DNA from: Valencia hispanica
Lineage: Eukaryota; Chordata; Actinopteri; Cyprinodontiformes; Valenciidae
Direction: 5' to 3'
Assembly (NCBI GenBank): GCA_963556495.2
Contig: OY747701.1
Coordinates: 38,587,501 to 38,651,500, forward strand
DNA: 64,000 nucleotides
Under the pieces are notes generated by a model that did not search any database, had not been told where the DNA came from, and saw only the letters and a list, made by a program, of their open reading frames with translations. Positions 29,906 to 45,667 of the stretch are shown here, in pieces. Position 1 is the first letter of the stretch; each line of letters opens with the position of its first letter. The position numbers and the translations under genes were made by a program.

Positions 29906-30578
29906 AAAATGAATATGTGACACAAGCACAGAAAATGTAACATGGCCAATTGAGATCCCTTCCGGTTATTTCTTTAGAGGGTGATTTACTCATTAAATTT
30001 AATTATTTGCATTAAAAGGATTTCAGAAAACCCTTTTTTTGTTAGCTTTGAACAAGTTATCCCATCTGTCCTCCTTTAGTGGCGCATTTAAATGTAAATC
30101 AATACTTAAACCCCACTCTTCCAAAAAGCAGACTAATCAGGAACTATTTAATGGGACTTATTTGAACAATTCATTATGCTCCATAAAATTTTGTATCAGG
30201 TCAATGACCAACAAATACAATCAAGTCAAACTAGCTTCTAACACTGCATTTCGAAAGGCTTTTAGGGTCTCGTTTGAACAGTTTATATCTATAATTGTGC
30301 TCTAAAACTCAAAAAAGCCTAATTATAAATGTAACCTATGTAAAATGTTATAGTGCCTTCTTAGTCATTGTCTATATAAAGAAAATATTTAAAAAATCAG
30401 TATTGATAAGAGTTCATAACATGAAAATGACTTGTTTTGTTGAGAATTTATGTCTGTGACATAAACAGATACCAGGCATCCATCACCAGTGACTGCAAGC
30501 TGAAAGATGTTGAAGCAAGAACCTATGATTACAGCCTATGATTACCCTTGCAGTACCAAAAATTACCTTACTATGCAC

Positions 30579-30700
<122 letters not shown>

Positions 30701-31814
30701 TCCCTGCAGATGCAGAGGTTTACAGTCAGTCAATTAAACACAACTTCATCTTGCCAGTCAAACAGAGGCTTAACTCGAACCTGCCAAATCAATAACTCTG
30801 TAATGTGGAACAACAATATAATTGCTCTATGTTCTACATGAGGTGAAAAAAATGATCGATGTGATGAAATAAAACATAAAATAGCAATTATCTTTCAGTT
30901 CAGGTTATTGACCAATCCTCTTTTAACCTAAACCCAGTCTGTAGCTTACATTGCATGCCCATAACGACGACAATAAAAAAAGCTGATCACTGCTAACCGC
31001 TAGCTTCTATCCGCTAGCTGAATGGTTCCAATGTTGAGTTAGCAAATAACAAAAATGTGTGCACAACGTGGTAAAAACATTCTTGTTTAAAAGTGTGACG
31101 TTTTATTTTCACATGGGTCTATGGGTCCACATCAACTGTTATTCGCTCATATGACTCATTTAAGAGCCATGAGTGACAGTATCCCCTATTTTAGATGTGA
31201 TGTAAAGCTAAACCTTTGTAACTGTAGGCTACTCAATGTGAAGTAGGTAGGCTATTGTAGCTAATTATACCTACAATAATTATGTGTGTAGTTGAAGTGT
31301 TTTTGATGCTTTTGATGATGCTTTGCTTAGGGGTGTTGCGTATGGGGTTATTGGAAACTTTTGGGTGAATGATGTAACGTTGTTACTCTTCTCACCGAGC
31401 AGCGGGGCCCTCCTGTCTCAGAGCTTACAGCAGGCAACTACGAAGCACCGCATACTGCAGCTCGCCTCCACCCAGCCGCCCAGGTCCACCGGTATGGGAA
31501 GCCATCGGTATCAAAAATAATGTGCATATTACGTGTTGTTTTAACCTGTAACACAGCTGGACTCAAGATACGATATTTATCCCACTGCGTCCAGAACGCT
31601 AATGAATCACGCATGCTCGAAGGAAAAGGTTGCAGGTGCCACTTGGGACTAGTCACAAAAACAGCAGAACGTAAATGGCTGGGACTGCATCTGTTTAAGT
31701 CTGTTAAATACAATATATGACTTCATAAAGCCAGTTTTTTTAATTACATGTATCAAACTTTTGTTCTAACACAATAATGTAAGGAATTTAAATGAAAATA
31801 CCTCGAGATGAGGG

Positions 31815-31925
31815 CTTTAATCAGCAATTATTAGGTGAGATTAAAAAAGAGATTAATTAGATTAATTAATTACAGATCATACTTAATTAATCTCAAAGTT
31901 TTTTTAATCTCATGACAGCACTAGC
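31815..31925 (-). repeat. hAT-type transposon end fragment
   Basis: Read on the minus strand it starts AGTGCTGTCATGAGATTAAA and continues into repeated ATTAATTAA/AATTAATTAG blocks. This resembles the 'GCTGTCAA..GCGATTAA' ends of a fish hAT family. Only one end is evident. Confidence 0.45.
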
Positions 31926-32215
31926 TTTGCTAGGGATCTAGGGTTATGTCATGAATTGGATGGGACTCACACGGGTGGAGGCGGGATTTAAGCAAACCAA
32001 GCGTCTTATTTTCAGGTTGAAAAATTGTCTCAAGGAAATAATTCATATTTCACAAGAGTTATGTCTCCATAGTGCCAAGAGCAATATTTTATCATATATG
32101 GGCATAGGTGTATGTGTAAAATAGCATGATATAGGACCCTTAAAAAAATTACATGGCAATTCATGTTTCAGCAGTAACACATCAAAACTTAACAAGCCTG
32201 AATTTAGAATCTTTA

Positions 32216-32566
<351 letters not shown>

Positions 32567-32569
32567 TTA

Positions 32570-32974
<405 letters not shown>

Positions 32975-34300
32975 TCAAAGCACATTCATGCTTTGAATGG
33001 TACAGTATAGTCAAAGTCTCAACCTAAACCAAAATGATACCCTAACGCAAAAATTTCTGTAGGATCTTGAAATGAAAAAACAAAACAGAAATAAATGTAT
33101 TATATCAAGGGGAGGGAAAAGCTTATTCTATATTATTCAGCTGTGCTGTGATGTAGTGGCAATCTGTGGGAAATTATTTAATTGCTTCCCTTCTTACAGT
33201 TAATTGTCATCAGGGTAATTGTAGTGCAATTCTGTTTTAATTGTGAAAGACAAAACAATAAGTGAAAACACACACAGACAGGTTTTTGGAAAAAAGAAGA
33301 GACTTAGGAGAGAAATTTCTTTGACATTCTACTCTTCTCCACTCAGCCCCTGGATCTACTTCGGACAAATAAATCTTAATATAAGTTATGCATTTGTGTT
33401 TTCATGTGAGTGTTCCACTTTTGAACTCAGCTGGGAACCAAGTATGCCCACAGGAAGAGAATACTTAAGGAAGCCTCAGATGTGTTTGTGGCCTACAGCT
33501 TTCTGTCGCACAGATGATGAGTGTCAGGATGGATTTCAATGATCCTGAGCCCAAAGTTAAGTCTGTCATTATGCTAGAACTGCCTGGCTTACTTTTTTTG
33601 TTTCATCATTTATCCTTCCATTCTTTTCTGTTATTTTGTTCTTGTTTCAAAACGTGCACAGTTCACCAGAGAGTAAAGATCTTAATTATAGTTTAAAATA
33701 AAACATTTTAGCAAATCAGATTTCCCATAAATTATAATAATTTAAAATTATATTATGTAAATGAATAAATGTTTGGTTGCATTAACGTGTATTTTACCCA
33801 CAACTCATTCTATGCTCTTACATATATTGTATATGTATGTTTTTTCTTCCTTTTTGAAGGATGGAAATATAAACACATTAATTGCAAAAAACTGCTTGAT
33901 GTAGGTGATTATTTAGAGTTAAGTTTAGGCTGTAACATTCAATGGCAGTCAGTTGTCATCGTGTTTAAAAAGAAATTATAAATAAATAAATGCAAACCAT
34001 TTACTTAAACATGACAGCTCACGTTTTATTTGTACAGCAACGAAATGCATAAGATATCGGATAAAGTCAGAATGCATATGTTCAAAAATGATAGTGATTT
34101 GAAGTACCATTTTTGAAAACATTGAAAGGGGTCATGACCTGTAATTTTCAGTTTTCCACGAGAAAAAATTGATGTTATGATTGCCTAACGATTATACACT
34201 AGCCAGGAAGGTGATATTTAAATGTAAAGCGTTTGTTTACCCCTGGGTTCATCAACCAGCCCACGTGCACGCACACTCAAATACGTGATTTTAATTTCTG

Positions 34301-34322
34301 GCCGACTTGACGTCAAGTCGGC
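34301..34322. repeat. 22-bp perfect palindrome with TGACGTCA core
   Basis: Each half is GCCGACTTGAC, and the second half is its exact reverse complement with no spacer. The centre is the octamer TGACGTCA, the palindromic CRE/ATF site. It lies in the left part of the composite element. Confidence 0.95.
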
Positions 34323-34430
34323 GCAGGATATACCATATGTAGACATCGCAGATCTATGCTCCAGGAAGCCCGCCCTCCCCCTCGCCCCTCTCCCCCTCAT
34401 ATTCAGTCGAGCGCCGCCATTACTGAATTC

Positions 34431-34688
34431 TAGTGATGGGAATTCTAGCTCTTTTTGGAGAGCAAGTTCTTTTGGCTTGGCTCACCATAAAGAGCAGGTT
34501 CTTTCGGCTCCCAAGTGGCTCCTCAGATTTTCTGCTGCTTAAAGTGCATTTATTACCAAAATTAATGCAAAACGATGTGTACCAAATGTACCAAAACCAG
34601 CGGGGGGGGAATGAAAAAATAAAATCCCATCGTTCACTTCAAAGAGTTAGCTCTTAGAGCCAGTTCGTTTGCGACTGACACATCACCG
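34431..34688. mobile_element. hAT-type MITE (TAGTGATGGGAA...CACATCACC)
   Basis: The left end TAGTGATGGGAATTCTAGC and the right end reading CAGTTCG....GACACATCACC are the terminal sequences of a common fish hAT family, with the interior 'agagc' and 'cttttggctcggctc'-like repeats it normally shows (for example TTGGCTTGGCTCACC and AAGAGCAGGTTCTTTCGGC). An 8-bp target duplication is not clear. It is about 258 bp and non-coding. Confidence 0.6.
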
Positions 34689-37600
34689 ATTTGAAGTATG
34701 AACTCGACCGTGAAAGATGCAGAAACGTAGTGCACATGTGAGTTGCTCTGTTGTTGACTGGCAGAATCAACATGGAAATATTTTTTCTATTTTTTTAAAG
34801 TTGGAATCCTTTACGAATTTGGGACAATATCAGGCGAAGTTGGCATTGAAGCTCAGTTTGAAAAAAGGGGCCATTCCAACAATAAGAGACTTGCCTGCAA
34901 TTTAAACGGTAAGGCTGTGTTTTTACTGCTCTACTGTGTGTAACAAACAGCAGCTAACTGCTAATGTGGCTATTGTATGCTAGTGGGAGTAGTAGATATG
35001 GATTAGATATGCTGAAGCGTTACCTGCGGTGTCAACCCCCCTCCTTCCTGCCACCAATCAACGCGCCCCTCATTAGCATTATTACAATTACCATCCACGA
35101 CAGCCAAAATATCGCATCATATCTCGCGAGACAATAATACCTTCAGAAATAAGGGTCAGAGGAGCTCTGTGTTTATTTTTTTCACTTTTTTCAACTTTTC
35201 TTTTTTAGAAGGGCCTGAAAGACTATAATAGAGCGTGGGTATCCAAGATAATACTAGGTTTTGACTCCTTTAATAAAAAGTATTGTCTTGTGGAAGGATA
35301 GAAGTATAAACATATAATTTTCAATGTTATTTTTTTAAAGCAAACTGCTCTGGTCATTTTTTTTGCAGCAACATGCAAAAAAGCTTTAATACTCTAAATG
35401 CTTCATATTTGTTTATTTGTTTAACACTCATAATATTCCACATGGTGCACACATAACGTCTTTGAAAAGAAGCACAACTTGATGCCATTTAAAAAAATAG
35501 ACACAGATTTGGGCTGAAAATCTAAGACAACTCAGGAGGGTAAGACTGATTAAAGTGCATAACGTGATGACGTTATTGCATCTGACAGCATCACATATAC
35601 CCATGCAAGAGCAGACATAAAAACACCACAGGCAGATGTCGGGTTGTGATGAGTGAAAAAATCTAAAACTAAACCATCTTCAGAATATCATTTAGTACGG
35701 TTTGTTTATTTTCACTTCACATTTAAATTTTCCTTTTTTGAAACACTTGATTTTTACCAGATTAGTCTGGTCAGTTTTAATTTGTTGTCCCCCCCTACTA
35801 AGCCAAAAGAAAAAGCTTGGTATAAACCTTAAAAAGGACAAAGCCACAGTTAGCCTTCAACTCTCTGTCATCTTGGTTATCCATCTATTAAAACCCATTT
35901 AATCACTATTTCTTTTCAGAAATTCTCAGAATAAACTTGACAGAGCATATAGAATACATTTTATTCCATTATTGCCACTAAAGTATTTAATCATAAAGCT
36001 ACAGCAAAGGTACTCACTGCAAACCAGATTATTTCCGCCCAGTAAAATAAAACATGTAAGCAGGTTAGAGGGCTAAATCACAGTCACTGCTGCCTTATGT
36101 TTGGATAAAAAGCCATATTCTTTTAGTCTGTTACCACATGTTCCTCAGTGTGCTTCATCCTGGAGTGCCCATAACATCACTGCAGCAAACATAACAAAAT
36201 TAACCCAAAGCACAAAGTTTATCCATCACATTCCCCCACCGCTTCTGGCATGGTTTCCATGTCACATTACTTGCGAAGGAAAATCTAAACAGGACTAAAA
36301 AAGTGGTAAAAGACTGAACTTAAGACAACAGTCTTAAAGAAGAAATCAGGACACCGTTTGAAAGTCTATTTTTTAACATATTTGGACACATGGATATTTA
36401 ATATCAATTTTGACAATACTGAACATGTAAAACTATAAAAATTAAAAATTAAAGCCAATTAACATTTTTTTGTGTCTTTAAAATGTACAATTTCTGATGA
36501 GAGATGAATTTGGAACGCTCACATTTAAAACATTGAGTGATATTAATCTGAAAACAGGAAGTAAACTGGTAACAGAGAACATAAAGAGCAAAGTAGTAGA
36601 TCTACTGCTTTTACATATGCTAGTACACGAGTTGGGGTGGAAGAGAGTATTCCTCACCCAGTTTAAAGCCTCTTACACAGCTGTTTCTGTTTCATTTAAT
36701 GACAGTGTTTCAACCTATGTGTGACTCTGATGATCATTAGCACCTGTTTGGTATAATTGGTTGATTATACACCTGACTATAATCCCACATAATCCCTGAC
36801 TTTGTGCAAGTGTACCTATAAGAATTGATGTTGGTTTGAAGTCAAAAGATAGTAACACCAAATGCTGATCTGATTTAGATTTTTCTTTTGTTTGCTTACT
36901 TTGCATTTTTTCAACTGATAAAAATAAAGAATCATTATTTATATGTCTATTCTTGGTTTACAGCATTTTTACACATCTGCCTAAAACATTTGCACACTAC
37001 TATATATATGCAGTGAGTTTCTTTTAAAGCCCTGATATTTTTGCTATTTGTCTTCAAAAGTAACATAATTGGATCAGTTAAACCTTTGTAGCTCAAGTGT
37101 TATATTAACTCAGTATATGCACACATGTGAAAGGCCCAAGAGTCTGCAGCAACTGTAATTAAGCAGTACTATTAAGTAAAAAAATACAGAAAACACCAAT
37201 GAGCTCAGGTCAAGGAAGAAAAGGTACACATTAAGAGCAGGTGATGGTGTATCAACATATTAAAAGTCTGAAGATCCCACAGAGCCCCATTAAATCCATC
37301 TTAGGAGAAACAGAAAAAATATGGGACCAAACCAAACCATGTAAGGGGTCTAAAAACCCAAAACCCACAGAGAAAGAAAAAAGGGTATCAATCAGGGGTA
37401 AGAAGGAAGCCAACCATAAATTTAAAGGAACCGGAAAGCACCTCAGCAGAGACCAAAAACAGTTGTTCACAGGATTTCAGATAGCTATGCGTTGCATCAA
37501 GTTTAGTTCAGTAGTCTCATAGGGGACTGGTTAAAGGCATGAAAAATAACACAAGTACACACAAACAAAAAACAAACCCATTTATTTACTGTACATGTGA

Positions 37601-37699
37601 AACTCACATGGTAAAAGGCATTTAACCGTTAATGCATATGTGTGAGCATGATTCAGCGTAAAAGAAAAAAAAGTGTGGTTTAAATTTTTGGAATCATTA

Positions 37700-37852
<153 letters not shown>

Positions 37853-38044
37853 TTATGTATACATCAGTGTCCTGATCCTTTTATCTTTTATACTACATAT
37901 AAGAAATTCAAAGATTATAAAATGGGAAATAAAAACCTGCAGAACACTGCCTATATCTCTACAGTTTTCCTTATGATGGCCTATATTAACTTGCTCTATA
38001 CTACAACATGTCAGCCATAGATTAGAAATTATTACTGGTGCTTA

Positions 38045-38188
<144 letters not shown>

Positions 38189-40059
38189 TTATAAAACATC
38201 AACATACTGAAAGCACTAAAAAATAAAAGAGCAAAGTAAAGGTAGTGAGCTAATAAAGTATTTCTGTAATTAAATTCTCCGAATTTTCCATCTTTACAGT
38301 TTCAAGCAATAAGAGTTTCTAATGATTATATCACTCTGGAAAACGGCAAGTAAAGAACTGCCAAAGAGCTTCATAAACAACCACTTCTTTAAATGAACCT
38401 TAAATAATATGACTTGTGTGCTTTATTAGATTAACACTGGCCCTGGCGGTATAGATGGTGTCAATCCATTTAAAGTCTCAAGATGACTTTGTTTTTCTAA
38501 TCTGAATACAAAGAAATTGTTCCAGTCCGTTTATTTATAGGTCATGGTTACATAAAACTTCCAGAAATTACATAATTACAAGTGCAACAAAAAGTAACCT
38601 ACAGTACAAACTAAACAAATTCCATGTGACCACTGAACAGTAAACGTTGTTTCAGTATTAATATTCATTTTACATCAAAATCAGAATGAACTACAAAAAA
38701 AAAGTTATGGTAGTTTTTAAAATTTAAAATATGTGGGAAACCTTGAGAAAATAGTCACTGCAAATATGACAAATATTTTCTTTAAATACTTTTGTAATGA
38801 AAGGCTTTCAGTGATAACTAAGACCTAAAGCTTTGATTCACATACAATTAAATAAATAATATTTCCAAACAAAGATGTTTGGTTTGAACAGGCTGACTCT
38901 ACTTGTCAGCTTTGAAAAGTATTTACTCGACAAATTACATAAATAAAAAAAAAGTCATGGTGCATAAAATAGGAATCAGACTACATACTGTACTTTAAAT
39001 TTATGTAAAGCAGCAGGATGTTGTTATGTTTCATTTTAGATTGGAACAGGAATAAACCTGGAGTGTTCAGTCTTGTTGGGACCGTTTCTTTTTTTTTACT
39101 TTCCAATTTTCCAACTTCCAATAGACCTCTGATTACATATTACCTCTTAAACCAGCAGCTAAAAACAAATCTGATTATTTCATTGTTAAATTTTGTTCGC
39201 TATTAAATTAAATATAAAAATAAAATGTGTTATTTAAGAATGTAAGGATGGCTTACTTGCTCCGCCTCTAAAAAATATTTTTTTTAAACAGCTCATTTTG
39301 TGGACCCCTCACTAGATTGTTTTCATTTGCTACCAGAGTAAATGTGAATTGGTCTTTTCAAAGGTTGCAAGATTGATTCATATCAGTCAACTTTCCATAA
39401 CAGGTTTAAAGCCAAGAAATCAGGCTGCCGAGGAGCGAAGTAAAAGCTATGCTACTTGTGGTAATAAGTCAGCAATGATTTGCATGAAGACATTCAAATG
39501 AGTGTAGAAGAGTGGAGCTTACATTTTTCAGAACTTTGAACTAAAACAATTTTTTTTAATTAGTAAATGCAGCTTATTCTATGACTTCATTGATCAGTTG
39601 GAAGGAAGAATGAAAGATTTACACTGTGTTTTTAGGTACAAACTTTGGATATTTAATTGAGACAGAACAATAGCATTTTCCCTCAAGACACATGCTGTGT
39701 CTGTGTGGGCGAGTGGGTAGCAGAGAGAGATTTCAGTTTTGTGATTATCTTCATCGGTAATTTAGGATGTGTCTCGACTTTGATTTGGCAGTGCTATTCC
39801 TCCTTTGACTTCCCATCATATATAAGCATATGACTGAAGGCTCAAGCCCAAACCTTAAAGCTATTAGTTTATACTGGGGGACATATTTTTTTATTGACAG
39901 TAGATGTACTACAGATGTGCAGAGACGCAACACCTCAAACTTCTGTCCTTGATCATCCTGCTGGTAAGTAACTGAAAGAACGACAGATGTATGGAATTTA
40001 CATGACTGAGTGACTGACTTCTAAGTCAGCAGAACCAGTGGTGGTCCAAGCAAATACAG

Positions 40060-40174
<115 letters not shown>

Positions 40175-43100
40175 GCATTTTATTGTACACTGCATGTGTA
40201 CTACAAACAACAGGTATTCAAAACACAATTAGCTAAAAGATAAAAAGATTAAACATTACTTTTAGAAGAACTGAAAACCCCTGCAGATTTAATATACAAC
40301 AATGTTCAGGTCCCGCCATTTTTTTGGTTTCAAAATATAGAATGAAAACCAAAGCAAAAACATTGGAAAGTGATGAAACAGACTATGCAATCAAATCTTT
40401 GGACTCTGCGGGAGGATCCCAAATATGCCACAATATGAAAAAAAGAAATAAATAATTTATCCAAAAATAAAATGCTAATATGTTTATACTGCTAAAAATG
40501 TTGAAACAGCAAAACGGCGATGACTGTAACCAGTCTATATTGTTAAAACAAAAGACAAACGTAAGAGGAAAAATTGATTATCTCTTAAAAGTAGTACAAA
40601 TACAACAACTCTTAAGGCAATGTGACATGTTGGTGCAACAAAATAATCAATCTTTAGTTAATGAGAAAAAAATGGACACTTGATACTTTGATCTTGGCAG
40701 AATCCTCAGCTTTATTCATAGTTAAACCAGTAATTTCTGGAAGCTACACCCTGCATTCGCACTCCTCTGCTGTTGAACACTAAGAATTTGAGTATTGAAT
40801 GCCTGACTTACAGGCACCTTTGTGGCTGTGGTGGCATGCATACAGCATCAGTTCATCAATCTGCTTTGCACTCTAAAATGCTGCAATACTTGCATTCCAT
40901 TATTCACTGCTTGTTCATTATTTATTAGATGTAGATCATATCCCTGCCAGCATGGATAATGGCATATATCTGCTGTGCTCAGTTGTCCTCATAGCAAAAA
41001 AGTGCTGGTCCTTATAATAGAAGACCCTTGTTTATTACTGCAGGGACTTGAGATGATCTGTGAACATGTAATATTGTGGCTGGAAGGCCATCAATTTTCA
41101 AATCACAGTACAGTAACAAAAAACCTTTCTGTGGGTGATAAGAAGTGTAAAAACCCTTTCAGTAAGCCAGAACCGTCCATGCACAGCTAAGCCTTTGCAG
41201 TGCTTTGTCAAAATAAAAATGGCTGGGAAATGTTCAGATCAAGTTAGGGATAGGAGACGGTCTGAGGGATTAACTACCGTCATGACAGGAATGGCAATGA
41301 GGCCATTGTATAACTCTTTAAAATCTGCATTTTTGTTTCAGTGCACCTTTTCACACACAAAGACAGCCCACAGTCTTATGCATTTTATGTAAAGGAACAC
41401 TGAAGATGCAGACCAATCAAACTGTCCCAGTGTACATTGGATGTTGCACCCTCAAGCAAAGTCTTTCCCAAAGAGCTCCGAATAATGGGAAAAACATGCA
41501 AAACTACTGGCTAACAACAAATGACTGGGTGCATTAATATACTATCATGACTTCAAGTGTTTTCCTCTCTACTAGAGGGTTCAAAATGTTGTTTTCTAAT
41601 AGTCTCAAAGATCGGGACATTTTTTGTAAGGATATTTGTAACTTTTTCTGTCCTGAAAAATAATTTGTTTCAAGTCTCATCTGAAAGGGAGAGAACTGCA
41701 ACAGTTTCTTATGTTTGAATAAAAAATCTGGAAAAATAAAATTGTGAACCTTAAGAGTGAAACAAATTAAAGTTTAAGTAACACTACTGATGCTTTCAAC
41801 AATATGCAACAGATAAAACCATATATTCACAGATAAACTCTTGGTTGTGTGAACTTTACATTTTATTTGTGGTCATATAATCCCTGTTTTACAGACAAAG
41901 CAAGCTATTTTAAATGTACCTGGATAACAAAGTGATACTTCCTGTTGTCATTGTAATGGCTTTCAGCAGCAAACAGTGGTGATAAACACATAGCAACCAC
42001 ATCCCTCTATAGTGTTTAACGTATTATTTTCATTACCAAATGTCTTATATCCTTAGACTTTTCCATAACTTGCTGAACAAGTTGTCAAAGACGTAGAGCT
42101 GGAACTTACGTTAGTTCTGATATGGTTTCCTTATTTTCAAAATTGTAAAGGCTTTGAGATTGAAACACTTTATGTTTCACAACAGCATGCTGAAAAGTTA
42201 AAGATGCCTTTGCAATGACTTTGTTAACACTGATTTTAGAGAATCTAACCATTCAAAAGATGTATATCTGCTTGTGACTATAATGCAAGGGTTGTTAAAA
42301 ACTGTACTGTACCAGCAGCCTGAAGTCATAAAAAAAGAGAGTAAAGCAGAAACTGACAATAGTTTTTCTGTGCATCCAAGTGTGATCATTTGTGTGTGAG
42401 TAGGAGGTGGTTTTCCCAGGTATATCTGTCTAAACAAGTGAAGCAGAATAATTCTAAAGCACAGCTGTTCCACTGAGTGTGTGAGTGCTGTCTAACTTTG
42501 TTCACCTATATGTGTTATCTTTCATCTATATTTTGCTTGTGTGTTTTCTAGTTTGTGTGTGTTGTGATAGTGAAGAACAGATGCACAATATCACACTTAA
42601 AGAAAAGAAGTGAAGCCTTATTATTCTTAGGCAATTCCCCTTAAACATGGTGAAACAAAAATTCAAGTGAAACTTCTGAAATTTTTATGATATTAATGAT
42701 TTTTGATATTACCTATATTTGCCAAAATTTCAGAGAAAGAAATGCATATTTAAATTTTAAATTGCATAGAAGGTCATTAGTGAAGTGGCTCAATAGGACA
42801 CTTTAAAAGAACTGAGCAACCCAAATCTAAAGTGAAGTCCCTTCAATAATTCACCAGGTGTAGTGGTTTGAACCTTTAGGTTTCCTGATTTCATAGTCAC
42901 ATACCAAGATAAGATAATTTCTAAGAATAAGCTGGTTTCTGGTTCAAGAGAATGCTACAGAAAATCAAAATAGAATACAAAAAATAGCACCACAACATCT
43001 TAACAATAAATGAATAAATAAAATGAATTTTAAATGTACTGTAATATCACACCAAAATCTATTTGGCAATAAGATTAGAACATCAAAATTAACTTGATTG

Positions 43101-45667
43101 GATCCTTATGAAAGCATGCCAAAAAAGCCAAAACTTTAATTGGATGCTAAACACAGAGTCATCGCTACACAGCAACACTAGATTACTAAAAATATCTAAA
43201 TTATCAGGAAATATCTTCTGTATGTGTTAGTGTTGATTTCATGTCAGTACCCCCTAAAAGGTTTTGATAAAAGCACTGTCTTGGTTCATTCTCCAGGTTG
43301 TATCAGAAATGCTAAAGAAGCATTAGGATTAGTAGGTAAAATTGACTTACCTTAGGTTTCTAGTTATTATAATTCTGTATGGCTTGCCTTTGATGCAAAA
43401 TGTATTTTATTCATGTTATTACTGTTTACCATGCTATCTCATATCTTTGGGACATAATGACATGCCTTAAATTATTTGTCAAATAAGTTGTTTTTATAGA
43501 TAAACATTATTTTCCAAATGTTTTATCCTGTGCCAAATGAAAACTCTCTAGAAATATTGTAGGCCATGAACTGAGATGACCCAGCACCAGACATAGTAGA
43601 GACAGGGAACAGCTGCCCTAAAGCCAAAGTCTACAAGATTTTCTTTGTTGAGATGATGGAGTTGTGTTGAGTCTGGACAGATGCCACAGTATCAGTTAAC
43701 AACCTTTGCCAACAAATAACTTTTAGCCCTACAACAAAATAAAAAAGTGTATATTAAATTGAACAATGCTTGAGAAGGCAAACTACTGTAAGCTTTATTT
43801 TTGGTAAAACTTTTTAGAAGAAATAATAAGCATTTGATCAATAAGCGGACAGACTTAAAAAAAATGGCTCTTTTCACCCTTGGCTCAATTCAACCCCAGT
43901 TTCCCTAGTCTAACTAGAACTTTAAAAACAATTTGATATCTCTGGAAAAGGTTATAGCACATCTCAAAAAAGCTATGCTATTGATGGACCAACAGGGGGG
44001 GAAACTATGATAATATATTCCCATTTGGTAGTATTGTTCACAGAAATGTAAAGAGCACAGAACTAGATTGTGCACAGACGTTTGAGCTCATTTAAAGAAT
44101 TTTAGCAACAGTTTACCTGGAGGATCAACTCACAAATTGGCAATGTAAATTAGTAACACATCAGAAGTTTTGTTGGAAAAAGACATTGCTATATTGGTGT
44201 GTCAAATACCCTTTTTTGGGGGGAATGTGTTTGCTTGTTTAATTTTCTTATTGTGTCAGGAATGAGGGGTACGTTGCAATGTTCTTCAACCTTATCCTCT
44301 GATTTGAGGGGTAGAGCAGCAGCCTTGGCAAATATAAATGTAATTACAGGCCTAGCACAGATATACCATCTCTATTTAACAGCGATACATGTCTGTGCAC
44401 TGTGCAAGGAAACAGAAACAGACAAGAAACTCTGAACTGAAGATGCAACAGAGTACAATGAAGCTGCCAGGTGAACCTCTCTTCACCCTGCCTCCAGTCA
44501 CAGTGCCACCTCACATTGAAAGCTTTTTGCACACAAACTGAAAAACCAATTGAACACCATGTTTTTGAAATAGTGAATGCATAAAACAAAATAAGATCGA
44601 CATTTCAAAATAAAATGTAGTAATGTCTATGAGTGAAAAATCCAACAGAAGTAAATAACTGCTTCTCATTAAAACATTCATGAGTTAAAGTGGCAACAAA
44701 ACAAAAACCCAAAAACAAACATTCACTTTAATGACTGTCTTCTAGTCTAATCTAATCTGACAAGTGGATTTTCAATATAACTCAAAGAGACTCTAAAGGA
44801 GGCTGGCCCGTTGGCTGTGTCTTGGAATGATCCAGATGTGGCTCCACATTTGTGTAAAACAGTTCTGCCCTGAGGTGATATTTATTTTTATTTAAATGTT
44901 TTTTTAAATCTCTACACGTGTAAAAGAGCTTTTGAATTCTACTAGCTAGTACCTGGACACTATGAGGGTGATGTGGGTTTCCTCTATTTTGAAAAGAAAT
45001 TACATGGTAGAATTAATTGCTTGAGGTTTTGTAAATTTTAAACTAGATTTTTACATTTTACATTCTAGCTAAAACAGATTATTTACACAGTAAAAACCAA
45101 AAATTGACATTGAGTGTACTTTATTTATATGATAACGTGAAAATAGTTTTGCATTGTTTCACACAGTATAACTGGTAATCTTTAGGGTGAAATTATAGAT
45201 CAGCCGCCGCCCTCAGGGTTAGGGTTAGCAAGACTCTATGATTGCAATCCTGCTTGACCTGGCTGCTACCTCATAACCTGCCAAGACAGGTAGTCCCAGC
45301 TTCATATCAGTTGATTTGTAAAATGGTAAAACAGCATTACTGATCGAGTGTGTGAAGAAGGGATTACAGATGGTCTGCGCAGCCAGCTGACGAGGGGATT
45401 GAAAACAAAAATCTCTCTTTAAACACACAATGGTCACTCTGAAGGACACCGAGACATCACTGATCACTGAACTTCAGCAAAATACAAGATATTAATTTTC
45501 TATCACTTATGTCACGTGTCCAAACACTTTTTCTGTCATTATATTACTACTACATTCAGATTTTTTGGGAGCGCAGACATCTTTTTAAGGTAAATGGATT
45601 TAGTTTGAACAGGTAAGGTGTAAGACTGTTTACCTCCAATATTTTCTACTTCCTGCGTCATCCCTCT

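Larger units (their letters stand above)
34122..35275. mobile_element. Probable non-autonomous DNA transposon, GC-richer interior
   Basis: The left edge (AAAGGGGTCATGACC) and, read inward from the right, AAAGGAGTCAAAACC form short imperfect inverted repeats. The right copy abuts TTAA and the left one TTGA, possibly a decayed TTAA duplication. Inside are a 22-bp palindrome, a hAT-type MITE and a small ORF at 34717-34905. That ORF begins MQKRSAHVSCSVVDWQNQHG, vaguely like a THAP zinc-finger start but with the second cysteine position a tryptophan. The boundaries and a Kolobok/piggyBac-type assignment are inference. Confidence 0.4.

Noticed and set aside
45216..45229. Telomere-like AGGGTTAGGGTTAG
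   Set aside because: Only two units. It is far too short to call an interstitial telomere.
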